Positions 51,091 to 62,576 of a DNA stretch of 64,000 nucleotides are shown piece after piece. This stretch comes from Polytrichum commune. Lineage: Eukaryota; Streptophyta; Polytrichopsida; Polytrichales; Polytrichaceae. How positions within the stretch are numbered: the first letter of the stretch is position 1; each line of letters starts with the position of its first letter. A program made the translations under genes and the position numbers. The DNA lies in the NCBI GenBank assembly GCA_950295325.1, contig OX485808.1, forward strand, positions 41,129,180 through 41,193,179. Reading direction: 5' to 3'. The notes below the pieces were generated by a model, which saw nothing but the letters and a program-made list of their open reading frames with translations, did not search any database and had not been told where the DNA came from.

Positions 51091-51483
51091 GAACCACAAG
51101 TGGAAAGGAACTATTGATATTGTGCTGCAAAACAACCTATGGAAAACCTTAGGGGACTGACTCTCAACGCAAAGTCCTGTTGAATTGAAGGATAATTCCA
51201 AAACATATATCCATCTGACTCCAGTAGCCCCCAAACAGGTCTTTGGAAACAATTCTGCAACATTTCTGAAGGAACTGGATACCTTGATTGCATAATTGGC
51301 TAAGAGTATCCTGCAACTCATACAGACCAAAAACTAGGTAGTAAGAAAAATTGAAGCCACATGTGACAAGAACATGAAAGAGGACTCAGGAATTCGTGAT
51401 CACAACTGCGAAAGGAACATACTTCTGGGTTTTTTTGCCAGAGGTGCTCAAGCAAATTCAATGAGCACGGGTTATCCAAGACA

Positions 51484-53297
51484 TCAGTTGCCAGCAATAC
51501 TAGGTATAATCTTTTGCAGAAGGTTAAAGCTGTCTCCTCCTTTGTTGCCATCAACAGTGGAGGTTTCAAACAGTTCTTTCTCCAAAATAGAGTATGCATC
51601 TGCAAAGGCCTGGTGCAAGCAACTTTTTTTACATGAGATAAAGCCCAAGGAACCCATGTTTGAAACATGTAGAGAACATGTGATGCCACTAAAGGTAACT
51701 AATGAATATAATAACACCACTGAAAATGATTTCTTGTTCAGAACACTCTAGTTACATTGAGCACTGGGGGACCTAAACACCTCCCAAAGTTCAGTAATTC
51801 AGTCCCTTCACATTGAGGTCGCCAATTCAAATGGAAGAAACATGTGAGGAACATGCTGGACAAGTTTAACAACATTTCACCCATTTTATACTCTGACAGA
51901 AAGTTTTTTCAACAAACCTTCACAATCTGCTGGATACGGAAGCAGGTGCTGCCAACATTGTTCACATAATCAATTGGATCTTCTATATACAAAGGATCGA
52001 TACTGCACAAAAAAATGGATAAATTTCAGTGAGCAGTACTTATGCAATACGTGATTGTGTCCTAACAGTCAAATAAGGCAGACATTATTGAGTACTGGAG
52101 GAGTACATATAAGTTTATGCAAAGTGAGAGTGTTGAGGGAATTGCTTTCATGTATGCAAATACTTCTTGGCATCTAACAGTCTACCTAGACTTTAAACAA
52201 GATAACAAAAAAATAACAAAGAGCAGACCTGAGGCCACGGTCTCTGCTTACATACTTCCCGCCACCTCGTATTCGAACACACATACTCCGAGGATCAAAT
52301 ACACACCTTTAAAATCCAAACAAGTATTTTGTTAGCCATTCCTACAGGGCTAATAATATGATCATGTGCCCAGAACATGCTCTGAAGCATTTGATGGGTC
52401 TCTAAATGTAATCTCTAGGGTGGTCAATCACTTTTAACATTTGGAAGGAGATTTGACAGGAGATTGATTTAAATGCAACTGACATAAGTGGTAGCAGTTT
52501 CGGAATATTAAAAGTAAGGTTTTGCAATCAGGAAAAAAATGGTCAATAATGAATGATAGAATCGTACCCAAAAAAGTGCAGGAAATCCATAAGCAGGCTC
52601 CCCAAATTCTGTATGGGTCATATAAACCAAACTTAACAGTTTGTGATTTAACAACAGAATAAGCAGATTGTCTGGAGCAAATCTTTTCTGCATAGATTGT
52701 CAGAGTTACCAAGAAAATAAAATAGCTCAAACTAAACTAATTCACACTAATCAACAGAAGTAGACATCCAGAAGGTCACCTGACTTGACGAAGGCCGCCC
52801 AAGATACTGCTGGTGCTGAAGGAATCTTGTGATCAGCAGAACCTAAACCATAACTTCCAAACCCACAGATGTGAGAAACAAACACACTCATATCAATCTG
52901 ATCCCATTTAGGTGAATATGTATCTCTTCCTTCCCTTCCTCGAGGCCAAATGTCAGGAAACCTTTACACTAGCCTTGCTCGAGCTCTTGAGAAAAAAATC
53001 AGGGAGGATTTTCTGCTCCTTTTACAAGAGTTTTATGAAACTGAATTAATCCAACTATTTTCTTCCTAGCAATCTGCAACTACAATTATTGAAAGGAAGA
53101 AATTCATTGTTTGGCTTCCAATTTTGACCCAAAAGATCAGATCCCACGTCTTGATGAATGTAAATGTAGCAGGTCACCTGGCAGTATGAGCTCAGGCCGC
53201 CCTTGTAGGCATGATCAAGGCTCCGGTCTGCAAGAAATTGCTTCAAGACAAGAGCCAATGGTGTGAGTGGAGTAAACTGCCCCATCAGCTCCCGGAC
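51484..53297 (-). CDS. exons 11-16: central helical and PAP-associated region, C-terminus
   Basis: Exons 53297-53178, 52842-52780, 52608-52568, 52306-52229, 52002-51918 and 51609-51484 (residues 1632-1801). PLALVLKQFLADRSLD and GGLSSYC followed by VLLITRFLQH are typical of the PAP/OAS1 substrate-binding central domain. NLGSLLMDFLHFFG, VFDPRSM and SIDPLYIEDP...NNVGSTCFRI are the PAP-associated region that contacts the nucleotide base. The end, LLQKIIPSIAGN then TGA, matches the conserved family ending KIIPSI. Introns after exons 13 and 14 are phase 2; the 41-nt exon 13 is unusually small. The M2 MITE at 53524-53735 sits in the intron before exon 11. Confidence 0.88.
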
Positions 53298-56200
53298 CTG
53301 GTCATTCATCACAAAACAGAAACTTATGTTACCAGAGGCACATTGCAGTAGCTTAATTATCCAAGTACTCCCTGAGATATTTCCATAATGTAACTGCAAT
53401 CTCTAAAACTTTTGAACTTTGACTGTACTATTGAAAAAAACCTCATGTTGTCAAATTCAGTCTGTACTCCTGCTTTACTGCATAAATCAGAGTTATCCTT
53501 TAATTAACAGAACTCTTGGGTTAGGAGTTGGTTGGTTTGCATACAACATGTTCCATGCTCGGTAAGTTCTTGGTGCATGCTTGGAATTGGTGTGGGGGTT
53601 TGAATGAAGAATATCCTATATCAGTTCATTGAGGGCTAAACACATTTTGGAATGCCAAGAGGTGAAACTCTGACACCAACTCCAAGAATGCACCGAAAAC
53701 TTACCGAACATAGAAAGTGCAAAACAAACAACTCCCCACCAAAAGTCCCATTGAAGCAAAGGATAACTCTATTGGGTTCAATAAAGTCCTGAAACATATT
53801 TATCTCAATGCTTTCTTCATGTGCAGACCACTCACCAGCATGTTTCCATCACAATTTAAGGGACCAATTTGTAGCTTGTGTCAACTTACCAATTCAGATG
53901 TGCGGAGACCTGTGTTAGACGGAGCTTCAAAACTGATGTCAAGTCGGACAGTTTGACGATCTGCCTCAGATCCCCAAGGACCTTCTTTGACGAAAGAGTC
54001 TCCTGAACCCTGACTAGTTGGTGAACCATCTGCTAACTCACTGCTTGTACCCATAGGTGATGTCTCTTTGACACTCAAAGAAATATCACCCAACTCACAT
54101 TGATGTGGAAGAATATGAGCCTTTAATCTTATAATAGGTACCTGCAATATTCACCCATCCGCAATAACTAGACTTCAAAACAGAATAACCATACGAGCGA
54201 AACATAATCATTTCCAATGAATACAGGAAAATATTATGGGAGATTCCTTTTGACATGTGTATAAATTTGACTCTCATGTAGAACTTGGTGACTCTGACCT
54301 CAACATAGTGGTCGCCATTAGCCCCTTTGCTAGTGTCAACCCACAAAACATAGAATAATACATGTCATTTATGGCCTGCCTGTGGATTAGGCCCATGTCA
54401 TGCCACACTGAGAGCCTTGCCCACAAAAGAATGTGAGTAATCTACCTTATTTAAGAAGGACTTCTAATATACTTAATGCCAATGGAGATGCCTTATTACA
54501 ACTGTCACCACATGTGGCAGCACACTTACTTTTATTGAGTTATGTTAGCATTCAGTCCCCAATTGACAGTGTTGTCACCATGTTAATTTTCACATCGTAA
54601 AATCTCGGATACCTAAGTGTACGATCGCCCCATGTTTTAGAGTGATATGTGAATAATGGCAAACCAGCAACTAGCCACAATACATAGACTGTGCTCAAAA
54701 AGCGTCTCCACCAAGGCTTTTTGGCCTTTAAAAGTGGCCATAATGCCAGCACATATTCCACTTATTGCATTTATACTTACCACTGTGTGTTCAATAACTT
54801 GCAAAGACTTCACCCACTCCTGATCTTCAAGATACCGTGCTGCATGCTGGAGTCAATTGCACACCAAAACTGTTGTTAGGAAAACCATGATTCCTTCAGC
54901 AAATGTAACCATCAATTCCCACATGTTAGAGGAATTCATCACATCGCAGTGTCCTATTCATCCATATCATGGAGCTTTAATCAAGGGTGCTGTTGTATAC
55001 TGACCAGCAAGCAAGTTTCTTTCACGCCGTCAATGCGACCCTCCAATATTCCAGCTTGTTTAATTGGCTCCCGAGCCTGTATTCGTGATCTTAAAACTTC
55101 AAGAAATAGAGTTGAAAAAGTTGCACATTGTCCACCACAATACAACTCTTAGCACACAAACTTGAAAAGAAGTCTCTCTTGTTTGCAGCATCAAGGACAA
55201 TCAAGCTTTTAAGTGTTTCCAACCCACCTTTCTCACTGGAGGCAAGCTAACAACAAGGTCTACATCACTAGTTGGAAGAGCCAGGCCAGTAGCATTTGAA
55301 CCAAACATCTTAGTTCTGGATCTTGGCCACAAAACTTGCAACGTGTGTGCCACCTTCTTTACAGCAGTATTTATGAAAGGCTTACGCAATCTCTTTTCTG
55401 CTCCAACCTGTGCAAAATGTAGGTAGTGCACTCTGTCAGAGCCATAAAAATATTATTTAGAGACATCCACATAGAGACTACCTGATCTTTACACTGAGAG
55501 AAGTTGCCATACTGAGATCAACAAGAGCCTCCATTGAAGGAGCTATCAATGAAACCAAGAAAATAAATCAAATTACTGTTACCCTTCTGCAAGATACATA
55601 AGCCTACTGAAACATTGGAACACTGTTATGTCTCCCCAAAAATGAGCTCACGAAGATGTGACAAAAGAAAACACTTTTACCTGCATACAGAAGACTTCAA
55701 TTTCTTTTTGAAGTGCGGTATGAAAAAGTGTTATTACAAGATGGAGTGTTGGATTCTTATTGTACAAAACACTGCTTTGCATGACCAGGGCTTCATCAGC
55801 CTGCACATCAATATGGCAAGTCATGGACATAGAACACAGGTAGCATTAAAAAAAAAATGCAAAGGCATTTGTGAAAGGAACCACTTCAGCTTGTTACACC
55901 CAACCGCCCTTCAGAAACCAGTCACGCATACTTTATAAAACAAAATTCCTTCTGCTCATGTAGAGTTCCTGTGTTTCTAAAATATGCCCTCACTATAATC
56001 CTATATATGTAAACAGAAAGGAAAACTAAAATAACACAGAACTCAATAACTACTAAAGTAGAGGATGCTAAGAACAACGCCCTATAAACTTGCACACTAA
56101 TTACATATTGATTCTGAGAACATCCACCACCTTAACATCAGGCTCATGTGATGGTTTGGGTCATCTACCAATAAAACTTCCAACCCATATAACTTTTGCA

Positions 56201-59200
56201 TATGGAACTCAAACAAGACATACATTGGTGCATTGGAATCCCCTGTTGATTGCTAATGAGAATCATTTAAAACTTTTGGAATCTAATACTAGTATATATT
56301 ATCAGCACTTAAAGTGACGGTTTTCATAATATTAAGTAGCAAGCCCAAAAACACCCTTACAAAAGAGCATCAAACGCAGCATCCACATTGATGCTCTTTT
56401 TCTGGCAAAGGTAGCATTACCTTTGAGAGAATATTTGGACTATATTTGAGCTTTTTAGGTAGATAGTTTCACAAGGATAGATTATTAGACTTTAATAAAG
56501 GCATATAGAGGACAAAAACAACGGACAAGTGGTGCTAGAGGTTCTAAACTAGGGTAGATGTTACACCTTTCACCCTTAGTTTACAAGCCTTTACCTAGGA
56601 TAGAATTGTTACGAAACAAAAATTGCGTAAATTCAAAAGGTCAGGTGCTAACATTGCTACTTAATGCAATGCTAGCACCATCTACCAAGGGAGCATAACC
56701 CAAAAATGAGAGTGAATATAGGTATGTAGGCTCAGAGATAAGATGTGTACCATGTGTTCCTGATCCAATGCCAATGGGGGAATGGCTACCAAATGTTCTC
56801 CTCTAACAACAGCTCCGGAGAGAGGACGTATTGGTGGCCCCCTTCTTCCATTGCCCACAACACTGTCTCGGTTTATAGCATGAGCCTCGAGACCGTCGAC
56901 TTCTTTGTTCCACCAACTGGTAAGACCCCAGTGGCGGGGGCTCGAGCTCCCTGACCTGGCAGACATCCACCCCTTCCTGCGTTTCGGGCCAGCCACGGGC
57001 GAGGGCGGGGGTGGGGGAGGAGCATGGCGAATGACAGGAGGCGAGGGCCGGCGTCTCCTACCCTGCCCGAGAAAATCATGTGTTCCTCCTCGTGAGACAA
57101 TATGAGGACTACGAGCTGCCCGTAGACGAACAGTTTCATTCGTTACCATAGACCTTGATAACCCAGGGTCTCTCACCACCACAATAGGGCGTAACCGTGG
57201 CATGAACCCATCACTCATTATACCATCGACCACTCCAATCGTAGTGCCAACAGTTTTTTTCCCAGGTGCTTGAGAGTCATCAGACTTGGAGGCATAATTC
57301 ACAAACTCACTGCCTGCAGATCGGGTCATACAGACACGCTGGCTCACCTGGCTGTTCCCTAATTGCTCAAAGGCCAGAGGCAGAGGTGCAGGTGCCTGTG
57401 AGGGAGAAGTGCTTGAAGGTTTACTGGAGCTTGAAGTTCCTTTTCCCCTATATGAGCTTGGTGGAAGAGGGTGGATGCCGACTATGTCGTCCAGCACAAC
57501 ACCGAGATCAGCCTCTCTGCGAGCCCACGAGCTATCATCTGAACTCATCGAACCAGGCCTAGAATAGCCCATACCAGCATAGTCGGCAGAATTCCAGTAC
57601 ATGACCCCATTACCAAAGAACTGATTATAGTCATCCGCTTTCACATGCTTTAAGTCCTCCAATTGCCTTTCTCCTTCTTCTTCAGACACTACATAGCCAT
57701 CAAAGTCTTCAAAATCCCCTGTGGCGTAAGGCTCAAAGACTTCAAGGTCAGTGTCATAGAGGCGATCCTCCCCAATTTCCACTTCCTCCCCAACTCTTGC
57801 ATGTCCATTCGAAGGGGTCCTTGATGAATATGGAGAGGATGAAAATGGAGAAAGGGTGACAACTTTGTGCTCATTCAAGTCAGAGTAGCCGACCACAGGA
57901 GTAAGGCTATAACCATTCTGCACAAAACTTGGTGGCCACTCAAGATTTCCAGGAATTGCGGCAGTATTTGAAAGAGAAACTGAAGAAGGATCCACGCCCT
58001 TGGACCAGTCATGTATAACATCAAGGTGTAGTCTATCTGTCGCTGTTGGACAAACGGTACTACCTGACACCCGAACTTGCTGATATCCAGGCCATTCATG
58101 AGAATAGAACATTGCAAACGCAGGTGTGTTACGTTGATTTCTTGGTGGTCCACCTTTCATATTATGAACACGAAGAGGATCGTCTGGAAAGAATGGTGGA
58201 GTTGGTCGCGTTGTAAAGAGCTTCCCTGATTAGAGAACCAAAGCAAGAAACTTGCATTTGTTACTCCAGACGAGCATAAGCACAAGAACGAAAACAATTA
58301 ATTAAATAAATAAATAATACAACACAAGCACAAAGAGAAGAAGAGCATTAGCAAAGATAAAGCACAATCAAGACCTTGCATTCCTTGGACATTTTGTAGC
58401 CTCAAAGCTAACAGTTCAGAAAGAAAGGCAACCACCTGTTGCTAAGATTCCTGAAGGCAAGCTTTGAGATCTGAATCCTGTGCGCCTTACAGTAGAGTCA
58501 AATACTGGTTCAGATGTAGATTCTTTCCTGTGCTTGACAATGCCACTGTCCTTCTCTTCTTTGATCATTGTATCACTTGCACCATCACTTCCTTCCTCAG
58601 ATTTTTCTGCAGTTTTCTTCTGAAGGCTTATGTGTCGTTGAGTAGCAGATGGTGTTGGTGGCAAGGAAGAAGTTGTCATCATGGAGGAGGATGAACACGG
58701 AGGGACATTGATATCAGGTGTTACTAGGTCTAGGGTCCCAAAACGAAGTTGCAGTGGATTAATCTCCTGACTTTGAATCACAGGGCTACTTTTGTTGGAT
58801 GAACTTGTCAAAGTCTCTTCTGATTTTCTACAGTCCTGGCCTAGATCAACAACTTCACAGACCTCTGGTTCAGCTTGACAAGTGGTAGGTTCCTCACCTA
58901 CTGGAGACAATACACGGCTCTCTAACATCTCACATTGTTGTGATGGCCCAATTTGGTCAAAGACTTTAATGTTATCTAGTGAGTCAATTGAATCTGTAGC
59001 CTTTGAATCAGGGGCTGCCACTACCTTGTTAGGATCCAGAATATCAGAAAGTCCTCTGGTGTAGTTTCCACCAGAATTTACCTCACCAATCCTAACCTGT
59101 TCTTTGCATTCATCCTGGGTGGCACTGCTCTTGGATAAGTCATTGAAGCTAGGATCAGGAATAACATTCTCAGGAGAGTGACTACCAATAAACTCTGAGC

Positions 59201-62200
59201 TGGGACTTGACATAGTATTGTTGACATGCATGTCATTTCTTACAAATTTCTCAAGCTTTGCATTAGTATTATCATGTACAGGGGGCCTTTTTAAACCACC
59301 TCCTGCCAGAATATTCTTTCCATTCCTTGAGGTTTTGGATTTATGAGTCTGCAACTTCATGGTCTGAAATTTGTCCCCACTAGAATCTGGACTCACATGA
59401 ATCTCAATAGGGAGGCCAGTCCTCTGAGCCTCCAAATGAACCGAATTTGCAAAATCTTCTCTAACTGCTGGCTCACACTCCTGGGAAGACATTTGAACCA
59501 AAACAAAATCAGACGCAGCTGTCACTTGCACTAAGTCAGAATCAGCACAAACAAGGATCAACTTCTTAGAAACCAAAGAACAAGTTTCTCTAGAACAAAG
59601 TCTTCACTTTTCAATATATGCAGAATTTGTAAAATATAAAACTACAGCCAAGGGCCAACTTCATGACAGATATAGCAAGAAACAAGATTAGCATCTGAGG
59701 AAATGAGTGTGGAGTAGAACCACCAGAGTGCAAGATGGTCAATCAGTACACTATGTTGTCCAATTACTGTGATCCACATTAATATCTCCAACTAATCTAA
59801 TTTCCATCTACTAGGGTCACCAAAAAACTGTACCTTCCACACACAGTTTGAAGAAGATAGGTTGTGAAAAGATCTTGTGTGTTGCCACCTACACGATTTT
59901 AAGGAATCCATCATCTTCTAACAAGCTACCTTTCCAACCACACTGATTAGACAACTCAGAGTAGTAATCGGAAAATTACCTTTGGAGGCTGAAGGTCCAC
60001 ATCAGCCAATTCCTCATCTTCTTGCAAGATCTTCGGTGCTGAGCTTCTTTTTCTTCTCTTTTTCTTTTCTTTACTGCCTTTAGATTCCCCAAGTTTGCCA
60101 GTTCCATTTGTCAGCGGCTTTGTCCCTACTTCTCCTTGGAGAAGCTCAACTTCTACAGCCTCATTCATCACCCTTGCCAGAACATTTCTCGATTTCCTTA
60201 CCACTCGGTCACTCAGTGTATGTACAGAATCCAAACTGGTATAGAACAGAGTAGAACTGCTTGTTACCCAAGGGTTTGGATCCCGTGCTAGAATACCCAA
60301 CTCTGCCACCTCCTTCAGTGCTGCCAAGCCAGCAAGTACGGGTGACACAGCAGATGAAATACTATTACCTTGCAAACCCATAGCGTAGTGATCAGCCTCA
60401 GTGTCTGAAAGACTCATCCACTTGAGAGTTTTCCCTTTAGATCTTCTGAGCCTTGAAGATTCTTGTGATCGTTTTGTTTGTTTGGAACTTTGAGCTGCAT
60501 CCCGTGCTGACATAAGAGCTTTGATGGCCTGCATAAGCAGGAGACTACATTAGACCTGCAGGGTCATCTCTTAGGAATTGACCCCAGCTACAGACTAAAT
60601 CAAGACATTAAGACTTAGTTTTCTAAGTATCCTTTGATGTAATTGCCAGTGTGACCTTACAAACTAATAGCAATAAGGCCTTGTGTTTAAAAACAGCATA
60701 AAAAACCAAATGTTGCTACCAGAATAGACTAAATGAAAATTATCCGCATTTGACTTCTGGCCTAAAAACGTAGAGATTAGCATCTTAGCAACTGTAAAAA
60801 TTAGCCTGGTTGTCCATCCTCCCATTAAAAATCTCACAAGGACGCATAATTTGGCTACTATATCTGAAACTTAGTAAGGGATAGGTATGCAGACTGACCT
60901 CTGACTTGGTTGCAGCTGCCAGAGAACTTTGGACAAGTTTGCTCTTTAATTCACCGTTCATCCCTTCCCACCAGTCAACACATCCTCGTTTCCTACCATG
61001 TACACTCTGGGCGACTGCTGCTGTCTCCAAGGCATCACTCACTTTTGCAGGAGTCCGACCCTGTTTTGAAGAGTCGTTTGTCTTGCTTGACCACAAACTT
61101 TTTGAGGGCCGTTTACATCCCACAGAGTAGGAGTATGATGACCAAATGGTAATCTCAAGCCTGTTGGCAATATAAGCTGCAATGCTGTAGTAGCCCTGAA
61201 TCTGTCAGCACGCTTCCACTTAAGTATGCGATAGATAGGATTGTCCAAACACATTATATTTATTCAGGACTTAAAGTATAGCAAAAGCATCTGTAAGGTT
61301 TAGATTTGCCCAGTTTAGAAAGTGAGCTACATGATGTTGAAAAGATGGTACTTAAACACTTAAAACACATCACAATGATCAACATAATATCAAAAACTGT
61401 AAGAGCTCTGACGAAGCAATAGCAGCTACATATTCATTTTCAGTTATTCGCACATCATCCTAATGGGTCAATTCTCTACAAGCACTCCTGAAGTGTAGAC
61501 CAACAACAATAAAGTATATCATAATGCAACTTGGCCTTACTACTGTAGTGAGATCCAAACAAAAAGAAGTGGTCAGACGGAAAGGAAAGAAGCAAGAAAA
61601 GTACAACATCAACATCAACACTAGATTGCCAAGGAGGGCCAAAAGCACCCCAAAGAGAGTTGGTCCGATGCAATAACCACAAATGCAACCAGGAGAATCT
61701 GTGTCATCCTAAAAGTCATGACAGTTATAATAACCATACCTGTAACCATGGAGTCTCCTCCCAAGGTGAGACCACCAATCCTAAAGGGTGCTCCAAAAAT
61801 GCTCCATAACTCAGCTCATCCATGACTTCCAGGAACAAATCCAGATTCTTGGCGAAGTCCTTTGTAATGGTCAACGAATCATATCCTGGATCAGGCTGCT
61901 GAGAGACAGGCCCCTTCTCTCCATCTTGTGAGCTGAATATATGTACACCTTTTATAAGTGCCTCTCCAGCTTCTTGTTGACTGCTCAGTCTTGCCAATAG
62001 ACCATTTGCCTTCCGGTAGCATAACCCTGGAAGTGATACTCTATCTGAACAGAAAAATTTACCATTCGAAGGTCTTAATGCCCCCGGAAGCTTGGATTCA
62101 CCATCTTCTTTTTTACACCCCCCAAGAGCTTCGTTATTATTGCTTTTGGGTACTTTTGATGTGCGAGGACGTCTTGTACCAGAGCTGGCCCTCCCTTTCT

Positions 62201-62576
62201 TTTCCTTAGCCTTCTGTTTGGAGGAGTGTGATGTAACTGAGTCTGCCTTTGACTCTACTGAAGTGTTTGAAGCAGGAACATCAGGAAGGATGATGAAGCT
62301 CCCAGGTCCATTCTCGTCCAATTTCTGTTGCATTTGTAGGAGGAGTAAGACCCATGACTTATCACATACTGTAAGGGCTGCTTGTCGCTGCAAAACACTC
62401 AGTCCAGAGAACCACTCTATCACCCTCTGCCTTGCAATACTGCCACCTTTAATTACAGACTTGGACTTTGTTTTCGTATCACTGTCAAGAGGGTTTCTTG
62501 GATTCAATCGCTCAGCAGAACGATGGTACACAGCCATGTGGTCTGTGAGGGCATCTATTGCCTGTTGTGTATCCAT
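51484..62576 (-). CDS. nucleotidyltransferase/PAP-like protein, At3g61690 homolog (16 coding exons, 1801 aa)
   Basis: The coding exons from 5' to 3' total 5406 nt (1802 codons with the stop) and all introns are GT-AG. The start at 62576 (MDTQQAIDALTDHM) was chosen because it matches the Arabidopsis At3g61690 N-terminus as I remember it; an intron acceptor (TTTTTGATGCAG) ends 9 bases upstream of the ATG, so there is a spliced leader. The protein has a long N-terminal half of mostly disordered, Ser-rich sequence and a C-terminal DNA polymerase beta-like nucleotidyltransferase core with a PAP-associated region. The family resembles non-canonical poly(A)/poly(U) polymerases, but the Arabidopsis activity is unproven as far as I know. 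The product is about 500 residues longer than the roughly 1300-aa Arabidopsis protein. Introns are 151-950 bp. Confidence 0.92.
53524..53735. mobile_element. family M2 MITE, short copy 2, inside an intron
   Basis: About 212 bp. The left end GGAGTTGGTTGGTTTGCATA and the complement of the right GGAGTTGTTTGTTTTGCACT begin inverted arms of about 65 bp that include CGGTAAGTT and TTGGAATTGGTGT. It lies in the 592-bp intron between exons 10 and 11, in mid-intron and away from the splice sites. Confidence 0.8.
53890..55800 (-). CDS. exons 6-10: catalytic nucleotidyltransferase core
   Basis: Exons 55800-55681, 55407-55228, 55076-55005, 54846-54781 and 54141-53890 (residues 1402-1631), all phase 0. 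LQVLWPRSRTKMFGSNATGL leads into LPTSDVDLVV: Gly1477-Ser1478 and the catalytic pair Asp1489/Asp1491 form the family signature GS...DxD. VRLDISF supplies the likely third carboxylate, Asp1615. QAGILEGRIDGVKETC and HAARYLEDQEWVKSLQVIEHT match the plant family. A Ser/Gly-rich loop of about 45 residues separates VPIIRLKAHI from Asp1615. All three metal-binding positions are present, so activity is plausible. Exon 6 is the least certain: its first 30 residues are not family-like, though its splice sites and phase fit. Confidence 0.88.
56751..62576 (-). CDS. exons 1-5: N-terminal half of the nucleotidyltransferase protein
   Basis: Exons 62576-61740, 61195-60899, 60528-59980, 59480-58436 and 58225-56751 (residues 1-1401). 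The conserved start has FSGLSVLQRQ, then SFIILPDVPA, SPWEETPWLQ, GYYSIAAYIANRLE and KRGCVDWWEGM, which fit the plant family. Exon 3 ends in a basic run (KEKKKRRKR) that may be a nuclear signal. Exon 4 and early exon 5 are Ser/Asp/Glu-rich and probably disordered. Exon 5 holds TTRPTPPFFPDDPLRV and ATDRLHLDV, both family-like, and late PPPPPPS and WWNKEVDG. Intron 4 is phase 1, the others phase 0. Exon 4 could start at 59567 instead of 59480, but the T-rich tract before 59480 reads as intron. Exon 2 could start six bases earlier, adding IQ. Confidence 0.85.

Noticed and set aside
59481-59576. Longer 5' end for nucleotidyltransferase exon 4
   Set aside because: The frame stays open, but the DNA is T-rich with a strong acceptor CTTCCCAG at 59481 and the residues are unlike the family.
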